Below are positions 1-10,917 of a stretch of 64,000 bases of DNA, piece after piece. Both the position numbers and the translations under genes were made by a program. Location: contig OW121743.1 in NCBI GenBank assembly GCA_933228675.1, positions 59,204,081 to 59,268,080 of the forward strand, read 5' to 3'. Each line of letters begins with the position of its first letter. The first letter of the stretch is position 1. This stretch comes from Stomorhina lunata (taxonomy: Eukaryota; Arthropoda; Insecta; Diptera; Rhiniidae). The notes under the pieces were generated by a model. It was given only the letters and a program-made list of their open reading frames with translations. It was not told where the DNA came from and searched no databases.

Positions 1-693
1 GATTTGCAGATTTTGCCTAGAAAATTCGCGATTTTTGATATTATATCGATAACAAACTTAATTTTATATACATATATATGACAAATCAGTGGTTAAAAAT
101 GATGTAAATTTTCAATTCCGATATATTAAAATTTACCGAGTCAAAATTTGGTAACGAAAATTTTTCTATAGAAAAATTTTAGATTTAAAATTTTTCTATT
201 GTGAAATTTTTTATTTCATTTTTTTTACCGAAAATGTTCTTATAACTATACATTTTTTTTGTAAAAAATAATTTTTCATAAATTTTTCTTTTTAACAAAT
301 AAATTGTTCATATAAACTTTTTTGTGTAGGAAAATTTTCTTCATTAATTTTATTTTTGCATACAAAAATGTTCCATATAAAATTTTTTGTATAGAAAAAT
401 TTTCAACATAAGAAGAATTAATAAAATTTTTTTTGTATAGAAAAATTTTTAATATAAAATTCTTTGTATAGAAAAATTTTCAATATAACATTTTTTGTAT
501 TGAAAAAACTTCAGTATGAAATTTGTTATATAGAGAAATTTTCAATGAAAATTTGTGCTAATTAAAAGTTTTTAATGAAAATTTTGTTAATATTCGGCTA
601 TACAGTACGAGTTCGATTTGTGGAAACACCGGTAACTACAACACCCCGATTAGCACAACGACCAATTTTTTAACATTACAGGGTTTATAATTG
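1..693 (+). mobile_element. partial copy of TIR element family M1 (5' part)
   Basis: This stretch aligns base by base with 3586-4284, the 5' part of the complete element at 3516-5770. It opens about 68 bp inside the 5' TIR, so the true end lies left of the window. The shared block includes a GC-richer segment near 599-693 (TACAGTACGAGTTCGATTTG at its start) that is the subterminal motif of the family. The right-hand part of the element, including the 31-bp array, is absent here. Confidence 0.7.
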
Positions 694-1815
694 AATCAAA
701 TTTTTTGATATAAAAAATGTTTGATATGCAAAATTTTGTAAATTAAAAAATTTCGACATTTTAATATTTTTAAAATAAAATGTTTTTGTTTAAAAATTAT
801 TTCATAAACAATTTTTGCTAATACAAATTTTTGATACATTATAGAAAAATTCTTCGGAATTATTTTTTTCAATATAAACATTTTTTGTTATGCTTAAGTT
901 TGATTCATTTTAAAATTTTGACACTTACAATTTTTTTTTTTTTTAATATAAAATATTTTTATTTAAAAATTTGTTCATTAACAATTTTTTGATATTTAAT
1001 ATCTTTGATATTTTATTTTTCAGAATAAAATTTTTTCACAAAAAATTTGATTCTTGCGAAAAAATTGCTTTTTAAAAATTTCTTTAATAGAAAAATTTAA
1101 AAGCTAAAAATTATTTCATAGACATTTTTTTTAACATGAATTATTTTTTGTAAAATGTTTTTTAAAAAAATTCTTTAGAATAAAATTTTTCCATACACAA
1201 ATTTTTTGATATGCTTAATTTTGATTTATTTCAAATTTTTAAAACTTAAATTTTTTTAATAGAAAATGTTTTAATTTTAAAATTTGTTTATAGACAATAT
1301 TTTGATACTTAAATTTTTCAGAATCAAATTTTTTGATATAAAAAATGTTTGATATGCAAAATTTTGTAAATTAAAAAATTTCGACATTTTAATATTTTTA
1401 AAAGAAAATGTTTTTGTTTAAAAATTATTTCATAAACAATTTTTGCTAATACAAATTTTTGATACATTATAGAAAAATTCTTCGGAATTATTTTTTTCAA
1501 TATAAAAATTTTTTGTTATGCTTAATTTTGATTCATTTTAAAATTTTGACACTTACAATTTTTTTTTTTTTTAATATAAAATATTTTTATTTAAAAATTT
1601 GTTCATTAACAATTTTTTGATATTTAATTTCTTTGATATTTTATTTTTCAGAATAAAATTTTCCGATATAAAAAATTTTTGATATGCAAAATTTCGATAA
1701 ATTTTAAAAATTTCGACATTTTAATATTTTTTTAAAGAAAATGTTTTTGTTTAAAAATTATTTCATAGAAAATTTTCAACTAATAAAAATTTTTCATTCC
1801 GAATTTTTCTCAACA
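693..1815. repeat. AT-rich degenerate repeat with a 628-bp direct duplication
   Basis: The segment starting at 693 recurs at 1321 with few changes (both begin GAATCAAATTTTTTGATA), and a third, more diverged partial unit starts near 1650. Every unit is built from T-runs and short words such as ATTTTTCAGAATAAAATTTT. No coding potential is visible; the ORF on the minus strand at 696-881 is a by-product of low-complexity sequence. Confidence 0.6.
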
Positions 1816-1820
1816 AATTT

Positions 1821-2616
1821 GTTATACCCTTCACCACCATAGGTGGAAAGGGTATTATAAGTTTGTGCTGATGTTTGTAACGCATAGAAATATTTGTCTT
1901 AGACCCACCTTTTAGTATACCAATAGGCTTAGAATCACTTTCTGAGTCGATTTAGCGATGTCCGTCCGTCCGTCTGGCTGGCTGGACCCCCATGTAAACC
2001 TTGTAATCAAACTACAGGTCGCAATTCTAAAGATAATTTGATGAAATTTGGCATAGATAATTTTTTTGACAATGGGACCATGGCTATTGAAATTGGTCAA
2101 AATCGGTCCATTATTTATGGTACCTCCCATAGGTCCCACTTCCCGGAATTGATATATTGGCCACAAATATCAATATTTTTTCATGAAATTTAAAAGAGAT
2201 ACTGCTTATGTAAACTTAAATCACTGTATCAAATTTCGTTGAAATCGGTCCACATTTGACCATAGCTCCCATACAAACTCTTCTTTAAAAACGCACTAAA
2301 TGAGACAAAAAATCACTAAAACGCTCGTAAATCTAAAGATAATGAAAATTTTGAGTTTATTTTTCGCATACATAATTTGTGTAACAACTGTAATCAATTT
2401 GCCAAATTTCGAGATAATCGGTCCACATTTGACCCTAGCTCTCATATAAGTCCAAATGACGGAAACAGGTTAAATATATAAGTTTTGAGAAAATGTTTGT
2501 ATGATGGCAAAATTTAGCAAATATTTGTCTTTATACAGGAAAAATAACACCTTTGACCTTAGTGGTGAAGGGTATCGTATGGTCGGCTTGACCGACTATA
2601 GCGCTTTCTTACTTGT
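1821..2616 (-). repeat. A1 dispersed repeat, complete single copy
   Basis: About 800 bp. Read on the minus strand, A1 begins ACAAGTAAGAAAGCGCTATA, followed by a small hairpin (GTCGG/CCGAC). It ends in a larger hairpin whose arms are ATACCCTT-CCACC and GGTGG-AAGGGTAT. The motif ATACCCTTCACCAC occurs near both ends in opposite orientation. Internally it holds three diverged modules built round a phrase like GGTCAAATGTGGACCGATTT, then a GTCC/GTCT tract near the 3' hairpin. Such (GTCY)n tracts recall the mini-me retroposons of Diptera; that assignment is from memory. Confidence 0.75.
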
Positions 2617-2794
2617 TTTTTTTTACTTTCTTTTACAAAACATATTTGTTACAAAATGTAAATTTTTTTATAAAATGTTTGCTCTAAAATTCTTAGAATT
2701 TTTTTTTTCTAATTTATTTTTTTCCACACCTAATATTTATTCTTTTAAAGAACATTTTTTTTGTAGAATATTTCTAATAAAAGTTTTTCATTAC

Positions 2795-2998
2795 CTTAAC
2801 ATCAGCCAATGTTGTAATTTTTTTCCACAATGAATCTTCGCCAAAAATTGAAATCATTTGCGTGGAATAATTATTGATGCCATTGCTAACATTCGATGAA
2901 GAAGATGTTGCTGCTGTCGATGAAATGCAAATGCGGCATAATTGCATTTGACTGGAGAGTAAAAGTTGGTGCGGCGTAGAAGTAGAGGTTGCAGCCAT
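2795..2998 (-). CDS. 5' coding exon of a probable ZAD zinc-finger protein
   Basis: Sixty-eight codons are open from the ATG at 2998-2996 to a good splice donor: AAG at 2797-2795 followed by GTAATG, leaving phase 0. The peptide starts MAATSTSTPHQ. It has a C-x2-C pair (CRIC, residues 21-24), then a Ser/Thr/Asn-rich insertion, then a hydrophobic block (MISIFGEDSLWKKI, residues 48-61). This order fits the first half of a ZAD, the dimerising domain at the N terminus of many insect C2H2 transcription factors. The second Cys pair and the zinc fingers would be in later exons, left of position 1. An in-frame ATG at 3037 exists, but 2998 better fits the usual distance to the first Cys. Sequence complexity here is clearly higher than in the AT-rich flanks. 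The specific gene is not recognised. Confidence 0.6.
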
Positions 2999-3515
2999 GT
3001 TGAGGGAAACATTAAAATGTTGGTGATATTTTTTCAATCTTATTTATAATTTTTGTTATTTATTTTATTTTAATTTATTTTTTTTTTTTGTTTTAATTTT
3101 TTTCTTCTTTTTTTACAAAATTCTAAAATTTTTTTGCTAACAAGTGGTTGATAAAACCAAATTTTTTGTATCTTTTTAAGATTTTTATTCTTAACTTCAG
3201 TTGAGATTTTTCACATACACGCGAATTTGTTGCATTTTTTTGTTATTTCTACGATTTTATTTTTCTGTTTTTTTATGTGGACGGAAGGAATTAAATTTTT
3301 TTGCTTTTGTGTGTTACAGTTTTTGTAACATGTATGATGATAACATGTGGAACGAACCTCTGCCAACAGCAACTTGTTAAAGTAAACAAATCATAAAAAT
3401 CACTTCACACACAATCGAACACACACACACACTCAAACACTTTTTGCTAAATAGTAATAACAACAAGTGTGAGAACAATAATAATAATAGTATCCAAGAG
3501 ATACGAATGTTTTTG
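2999..3515. other. AT-rich flank upstream of the ZAD-type exon
   Basis: Mostly T- and A-runs, with an (AC)n microsatellite at 3419-3432 and an AATAAT-rich stretch at 3476-3490. It should contain the 5' UTR or the end of an upstream intron for the minus-strand exon. I could not settle on a transcription start or a splice acceptor. The stretch 2617-2794 on the other side is also plain AT-rich sequence and would be the start of intron 1. Confidence 0.4.
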
Positions 3516-5770
3516 AACAGGGCTGCCAGATTCGCCGATTTATCGCCATTTTGGCGATTTTTGACCCGAAAAATAATTAAGTGCCGATTTGCAGATTTTG
3601 CCTAGAAAATTGGAGATTTTTGAGATTGTAACGAAAACAAACTTAATATATATGACAAATCGGTGTTTAAAAACGATATAAGTTTTCAATAATTCCGATA
3701 TATTAAAATTTAAAGAGCCAAAATTTGGGAACGAAAACTTTTCTATAGAAAAATTTTTGATTTAAAATTTTTTCTGTAGTGAAATTTTCCATTTTAATTT
3801 TTTTTTTTTTACCGAAAATTTCATTATAACTATAAATTTTTTTGTTAAGAAGAATTTTTCATATAAAATTTTTTTAATAAAAAAATGTTCTATATAAACT
3901 TTTTTGTATAGAAAAATTTTCTTCATTAAATTTTTTTTTATAGAAAAATTATAGAAAAATCTTCAATATAAGATTTTTTGTACAGAAGAAGATTGTATAT
4001 ATATATATATATATTTTTTTTTTTTGTATAGAAAAAATTTCAATATAAAATTCTTTGTATAGAAAAATTTTCAATATAACATTTTTTGTATAGAAAAAAC
4101 TTCAGTATGAAATTTATTATATAGAAAAATTTTCAATGAAAATTTGTGCTAATTGAAAGTTTTTAATGAAAATTTTGTTAATATTCGGCTATACAGTACG
4201 AGTTCGATTTGTGGAACCACCGGTAACTACAACACCCCGATTAGCACAACCACCAATTTTTTAACATTACAGGGTTTATAATTGCAACTTTTTGTGTGTT
4301 TAAAGAAATTTTCTATACTAAAAACTTAAGAAAAAAATTTCTATAGAAATTTTTTCATAAAGAAAAATTTTCTATAGAAATTTTTTCGCATAAAAATTTT
4401 TCTATAAAAATTTTTTCATATAAAAATTTTTTATAGACATTTTTTTAGATCTAAAAATTTTCTATAGAAATTTTTTCATATAGAAAAATTTTCTATAGAA
4501 ATTTTTTTTATATAGAAAAATTTTTTATAGAAATTTTTTCATATAGAAAAATTTTCTATAGAATTTTTTTCATATAGAAAAATTTTCTATAGAAATTTTT
4601 ATTTATATAATTTTTTTTTTTATAAAAAAAATTTTATTTCTATTTAAATTTTTTTGTATAAAAATTTTCTATAGAAATTTTTTTTATATAGAAAAATTTT
4701 TTATAGAAATTTTTTCATATAGAAAAATTTTCTATTGAAATTTTTTCATATAGAAAAATTTTCTATGGAAATTTTTTCATATAGAAAAATTTTCTATGGA
4801 CATTTTTTCATATCAAAAAATTTTCTATAGAAAAATTTTTTATAGAATTTTTTTCATATTCATAGAATTTTTTTCATATAAATTTTTTCATATAGAAAAA
4901 TTTTCTATAGAAATTTTTTCATATAGAAAAATTTCTATAGAAATTTTTTCATATAGAAAAATTTTATATAGTTTTTCACATAGAAAAATTTTCTATGGAA
5001 ATTTTTTCATAAATTTTTTCATATAGAAAAATTTTCTATAAAAATTTATTCATATAGAAAAATTTTCTATAGAAATTTTTTCATATAGAAAAGTTTTCTA
5101 TGGAAATTTTTTCATAAAGAAAAATTGTCTATAGAAAATTTTTTATATAAATTTTCGCTTATAAAAAAAATTATATAAATATTTTCTTAAAACAAAATTT
5201 TCTTCAGAATTTTTTTTTTCATTTTCTTTAGAATTTTTTTCATATCTACACAATTTCTATTGAAATTTTTTCATATAGAAAAATTTTCTATAGAAATTTT
5301 TTCATACAGAAATTTTTCTATAGAATTTTTTTCATATAGAAAAATTTTCTATAGAAATTTTTTCATATCAAAAAATTTTCTATAGAAATTTTTTCATGTA
5401 GAAAAATTTTTAATATAGAAAAATTTTCTATAAAAATTTTTTCATATAGAAAAATTTTCTATAAAAATTTTTTCATATAGAAAAATTTTCTATAGAAATT
5501 TTTTCATACAAAAAAATTTTCTATAGAAGTTTTTTTTATAGAAATTTTTTCATATAGAAAAATTTTCTACAGAAACTTTTTCATATCAAACAATTTTCTA
5601 TAGAAATTCGGTTATGAGAACTTTTCTTCAAAAGCAACAGTCGCGTTTTCCTACCAGTTACGCAAATCGAGCTCGTACTGTAGATATGATACATTTTTTA
5701 CAACTCCGATTTTTTTTGGCGATTTCTGAAATTTTACTGTTTTTCACGAAAATCTTCTGGCAGCCCTGTT
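3516..5770 (+). mobile_element. complete TIR element of family M1, 2.26 kb, non-coding
   Basis: The ends form a perfect 14-bp TIR: AACAGGGCTGCCAG at 3516-3529 and CTGGCAGCCCTGTT at 5757-5770. A flanking 10-mer TACGAATGTT is present on both sides (3502-3511 and 5771-5780). It abuts the right TIR and is separated from the left one by TTTG, which looks like a 9-10 bp target duplication. Inside the TIRs, TACAGTACGAGTTCGATTTG (4192-4211) has a 19/20 inverted partner at 5663-5682, so there is a subterminal inverted repeat. The interior is mostly a 31-bp minisatellite. No transposase is present, so it is a non-autonomous element. A 10-bp duplication would point towards Mutator-like mobilisation, but this is inference. 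Confidence 0.75.
4300..5620. repeat. 31-bp palindromic minisatellite inside M1
   Basis: About 40 imperfect units with a 31-bp period, for example between 4741 and 4772. Each unit carries the inverted repeat TATAGAAAA-A-TTTTCTATA followed by a T-rich linker containing TTTTTTCAT. Single-stranded DNA or RNA from either strand could fold into a chain of hairpins. Units near 5160-5260 are the most degraded. Confidence 0.8.
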
Positions 5771-5780
5771 TACGAATGTT

Positions 5781-6399
5781 GTTACAAAGAGAGAAAGAGA
5801 GTGCGAGAGAGATAGAGTGATTTAGATAAAGAGCACTGAACGTTAAATAGACAAACAAATGATTAAATTAAAAGAAACTTGGGATTTTTTTCAAACTTTT
5901 TTTATTTTTGTTATTATTTAGCAAAGAAAAACAAATAAATTAGACGACAACAATAACAAACACGAGGAAGAGGAGAACAGCAACAACAAAAATATCACAC
6001 ATTTTTTTAAACATTAAATAAAACTGAGAGCACTTTGTACAAAAAGTCAAAGAGACAAAGAGCGAGAGAGATTTTGTAAAATTTAAAAAGTTTCTGGCTT
6101 CAAATTTCTGAACTCCTGGTATCAAGGCAACGTTTTAAAATTATTTTAAACTTTTATTTTGTAAATTAATTTTATAAAAAAAATTTTAAATAATTTTTCT
6201 AAATTTTTATCAAATTTGAATTTTCATTTATTTTAATTATAAAGAGGAAAAAGGAAATTATTTTGTTATTTCATACATTTTTTTTATTCACTTATCAAAA
6301 AATATTTCTTGTTGGCTTAAGAAATTTTCTTCACTTATTTTGTTGTTGTGTAGTAGGTAATAAATTGTTGTAATCTTTTTCTATCGAAAAAAATTGAAA
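5781..6399. other. AT-rich intergenic or intronic sequence
   Basis: A purine-rich GAGAGA stretch (5786-5817) is followed by T-rich and A-rich sequence. No coding region, TIR or repeat family was recognised here. Confidence 0.5.
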
Positions 6400-6650
6400 A
6401 TTATTATTAAACCCGCGCGCGTTTTAACTAATAGCATTCACACGTTTAAGGTCTTATTACTCTACGAACGGAACGAACAACTCTTCTGATCCAATATCTA
6501 AAACAGACTGCGACGAACGACGTCCATGACTACGATTATTGGCAAAGTCTTGTATGTGACTGACTGACTTGCCACTGGCTGCCTTTTCTGCCTGTGACTC
6601 GACTCGGCTGTATTTGACTCCGACTCTAAGTGAATCTAAAAAATAAAATT
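6400..6650 (-). promoter_or_regulatory. candidate non-coding 5' exon or promoter region
   Basis: This is a small island of higher complexity and GC content in an AT desert. On the minus strand a polypyrimidine tract ending TTTTTTAG at about 6637 precedes sequence such as GTCAGTCACATACAAG, which includes an initiator-like TCAGTC. A CG-rich patch (CGCGCGCG, 6413-6421) follows. An 85-codon frame runs through it but begins in low-complexity sequence, so protein coding is unlikely. It lies upstream of the minus-strand ZAD-type exon and could be that gene's 5' UTR exon, with element M1 inserted in the intron between. No firm splice donor was found. Confidence 0.3.
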
Positions 6651-7394
6651 CGTATAATAAATAAAAGAAAAATAAATTATAATAATGAAAATAATAATAA
6701 AAATACAACAACAATTACAATAACAACAACAACATTCATTTGAGAATATAAGAAAATTTCTTGTTGTTGTTGTATATTAATAATAACAATAAAAAAACAT
6801 TAAACTCACACAGATACTCTTAGACTTACACTTCCACACATACACACACACACACTCACCTAAAAAATCTTAGTTTTTTTAAGAAATTTTACAATTATTT
6901 ACAAATATTTCTTCTTCTAAATTGGAAACGAGTATTTTTCGTTTATTTTGCTCGTTCCAACCAATTCAAAATCAAAAAATATTTTTCAGAAACCTCCACA
7001 CACACACACACAAACACTCTTCCAGGGAATCAAACACACACAGATACTTATTCTACTACTAATACCAATACAAACACTTAAAAAACATTTAGAATTTTAT
7101 TGTACAAGAACTACAAAGACAATAACAACAACAACGAGATTTGGTAAACTAGAAAATTTTTACTCTAGAAATGTAAAAATTTACAAGTTTCGTTTGTTTT
7201 TTTTTCCAATTTTTACTCATTTCTTCTTTTATGTTTGTTTTTCAATTATTTATGAAAAATAATAAAAAATGTATAAAAATTGTATTAAAAAGAAATAAAT
7301 GAAACAAGATAAGAAGACGAGATATGTATTCAAAAAGTATCTATAGGATATTAATTTACGTATATTCATAAAAAATTAATTACAAGAACATTTT
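6651..7394. other. microsatellite-rich intergenic sequence
   Basis: Contains CAA-type repeats (6710-6735), two (AC)n tracts (about 6838-6856 and 6997-7012) and AT-rich filler. No gene or element recognised. Confidence 0.5.
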
Positions 7395-9835
7395 CTTACA
7401 TACATTTTACATGTATAAAAATAGGAAATTTTCAAAATTTTCTATAAAAATAAAAAATTTTCAAAATTTTCTATAAAAATAGGAAATTTTTTAAAATTAA
7501 CTATAAAAATAGGAAATTTTCAAAATTAGGAAATCTTCAAGATTTTCTAGAAATAAATAAAATTTTCAAAATTTGCTATAAAAAAAGAAACTTAGAAAAT
7601 TTCCTCTAAAAAAAAAAAATTTGGAATATTTTCTATAAAAAATATAGGGAAATTTAACTTTTAAAATTTAAAATTAAAATAGGAAATTTTAAAAATTTCC
7701 TATAAAAATAGCAAATTTTGAAAATTTCCTATCGAAAAATAGGAAATTTTGAAAATTTCCCATCGCAAAATATAAAAATTTTGAAAATTTCCTATCGAAA
7801 AATATGAAATTTTGAAAATTTCCTATCAAAAAAAGGAAATTTTGAAAATTTCCTATCGAAAAATAGGAATATTTGAAAATTTCCTATAAAACTAGAAAAT
7901 TTTGAAAAATTTCCTTTAAAAATAGGAAATTTTGAAAATTTTCTTTAAAAATAGGAAATTTTGAAAATTTCCTTAAAAAATAGGAAATTTTGAAAATTTC
8001 CTTTAAAAATAGGAAATTTTGAAAATTTCATATAAAAATAGGAAATTTTGAAAATTTCCTATAAAAATAAGAAATTCTCAAAATTTCCTATAAAAATAGG
8101 AAATTTTGAAAATTTCCTATAGAAAAATGGAAAATTTTGAAAATTTCCTATAAAAATGGGAAATTTTTAAAATTTCCTATAAAAATGGGAAATTTTCAAA
8201 ATTTCCTATCAAAATTTCCTATAAAAATAAGAAATTTTCAAAATTTCCTATAAACAAAGGAAATTTTCAAAATTTCCTATAAAAAAGGAAATTTTCAAAA
8301 TTTCCTGTAAAAATAAGAAATTTTCAAAATTTCCTATAAAAATAAGAAATTTTCAAAATTTCCTATAAAAATAAGAAATTTGCGAAATTTGCTATAAAAT
8401 TAAGAAATTTGCGAAATTTCCTATAAAAATAAGAAATTTTCAAAATTTCCTATAAAAATAGGAAATTTTGAAAATTTCCTATAAAAATAGGAAATTTTAA
8501 AAAATTTCCTATAAAAATAGGAAATTTTAAAAAATTTCCTATAAAAATAGGAAATTTTTAAAATTTCCTATAAAAATAGGAAATTTTTAAAATTTCCTAT
8601 AAATTTCCCTTAAAAATTTCCTATACACACAGAAAATTTTAAAAGTTACCAAAAATGGGAAATTTTAAAAATTTCCAAAAATAGGAAATTTTAAAAATTT
8701 TCAAAAATAGGAAATTTTTAAAATTTCCAAAAATAAGAAATTTTAAAAATTTCTAAAAATAGGAAATTTTAAAAATTTCCAAAACTAGGAAATTTTAAAA
8801 ATTTCCAAAAATATGAAATTTGAAAAATTTCCTATAAAAATAGGAAATTTTAAAAATTTCCTATAAAAATAGGAATTTTAAAAATGTCCTATAAAAAAAT
8901 TTTTCAAAATTTTCTATAAAAAAAGGAAATTTTCAAAATTACCTACAAAAAAGAAAATTTTAAAAATTTCCTATTTTTACAGGAAATTTTTTAAATTTCC
9001 TTTAAAAATTTTCTGTTTTTATAGGAAATTTTTAAAATTTTCTTTTTTATAGGAAATTTTCAAAATTTCGTATTAAAATAGGAAATTTTGAAAATAACCT
9101 ACGAAAAAATAGAAAACTTTAAAAATTTCCTATGAAAAAATAGGAAATTTTGAAAATTTCTTATAAAAAAGGCAATTTTTAAAATTTCCTATAAAAAGAA
9201 GGAAGTTTTGACAATTTCCTATAAAAAATAGGAAATTTTGACAATTTCCTATAAAAAATAGGAAATTTTGAAAATTTCCTATAAAAATAGGACATTTTGA
9301 AAATTTCCTATAAAAATAGGACATTTTGAAAATTTCCTATAAAAATAGGAAATTTTGAAAATTTCCTATAAAAATAGGAAATTTTGAAAATTTCCTATAA
9401 AAATAGGAAATTTTGAAAATTTCCTATAAAAATAGGAAATTTTGAAAATTTCCTATAAAAATAGGAAATTTTGAAAATTTCCTATAAAAATAGGAAATTT
9501 TGAAAATTTCCTATAAAAATAGGAAATTTTGAAAATTTTCTATAAAAATAGGAAATTTTGAAAATATCCTTTAAAAATAGGAAATTTTGAAAATTTCCTT
9601 TAAAATTAAGAAATTTTGAAAATTTTCTTTAAAATTAAGAAATTTTGAAAATTTTCTTTAAAATTAGAAAATTTTGAAAAATTCTATTAAAATTACGAAA
9701 TTTTGAAAATTTCCTTTAAAATTAGGAAATTTTGAAAATTTCCTTTAAAATTAGAAAATTTTGAAAATTTCCTTTAAAATTGGGAAATTTTGAAAATTTC
9801 CTTTAAAATTAGGAAATTTTAAAAATTTCCTGTGC
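7395..9835. repeat. 29-bp palindromic minisatellite array, about 2.4 kb
   Basis: The period is exactly 29 bp in the most homogeneous part (about 9300-9540; successive AGG starts at 9376 and 9405). Each unit is a hairpin, AGGAAATTTT-G-AAAATTTCCT, joined by the 8-nt linker ATAAAAAT. There are roughly 80 units. The edges are the most diverged: left of 7700 the arms are broken, and at 8630-8800 the linker is shortened to CAAAAAT. The centre-right block is nearly identical from unit to unit, as expected when an array is homogenised from the inside. No flanking TIR was found. Confidence 0.9.
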
Positions 9836-10917
9836 AATTATTTAGTAAATATTTTAAATTTACTTAATTTAAGCAAAAAATAAACTAAATGTATAATTTA
9901 ATTTATAAAAGTAGTACAGTTTAATAAAAATAAAATAAGACAAGAAAACAACAAATAAATTAAATTTTTAAAGTAACTTTGTAACAAAGATATTCAGTCT
10001 CAGTCTCATGATACATTTATAAGGAATACGAGTACGAATGAATATTTTATTATAAAAAACGTATAAATATTTTCTTTATTGTTGGGCTTTCTATGGAAAA
10101 AAAAAAAGAAAAATAAAAATAAAGAAAAATTGTGAACATACGAGTATATAATTTCAATACAATACAATTTCAATTATTTAAACATAAATTCAAAAATTCC
10201 ATATTTGTGAAAAATATTAAATACACGCACAAACAAACACACACACATGGACTTATAAAAACACATACATTTAAAAAAGAAACTAAAACATATGAAATAA
10301 AACGACTATAAATGGATGGGGGGATCTTTAAAAGTTTGTGTGATTGTTTTTTTTTAATATTTTTATTAAATAATAAAAATTATAAAAAATAGAAAAATAA
10401 TACGTTACCACTAACCCAAGTCACTCATTCACTCACTGATTCATTTGCTCACCGGTAGTTTCAAATATAAATACAAAATATGACAATTGAACACACGTTT
10501 CATTAGCTTATTCGATTCGTTTCTATTGTTGTACAATTTATATTTTTATAACAATAGAATTCACAAATATCTAAATACACGATACAACAACAACTTACAA
10601 CAATACAATATCATAAACAGCAAATGAAACTTAATATGAATTTTATGAAAATTGAAAAAATAAACTCGCACTCATTCGAGAAAAAAAATTGTATATTTAT
10701 ATTGAAATAAAAAAGTTGCTAAAGAAGGCAAAGCTGGCATTTTTTCTTCTTTTTCGTGTAGTTCATATTTATTTTACATATATTTATTATTTAGTTATTT
10801 ATTTATTGCCAGTCAAATACGAAAACATAAAAAAAGAGTCAAGAAACTGAAACATACTTTTTTTTTGGCATATGAAATTTAGCAACGACTAGAAAAAATT
10901 CATCGAAAGAAATAATA
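9836..10917. other. AT-rich intergenic sequence
   Basis: Low-complexity A/T sequence with a short CA-rich tract (about 10225-10250). No gene, TIR or repeat family was recognised before the DD41D element that starts at 10918. Confidence 0.5.

Noticed and set aside
9130..9324. 64-codon ORF with repeated FFIGNCQNF wording.
   Set aside because: It is a translation of the 29-bp minisatellite in one frame.
7395..9835. Regular repeat array considered as a CRISPR-like array.
   Set aside because: There are no unique spacers: the linker is constant, the period is 29 bp and the unit is palindromic. The setting is a eukaryotic nuclear genome.
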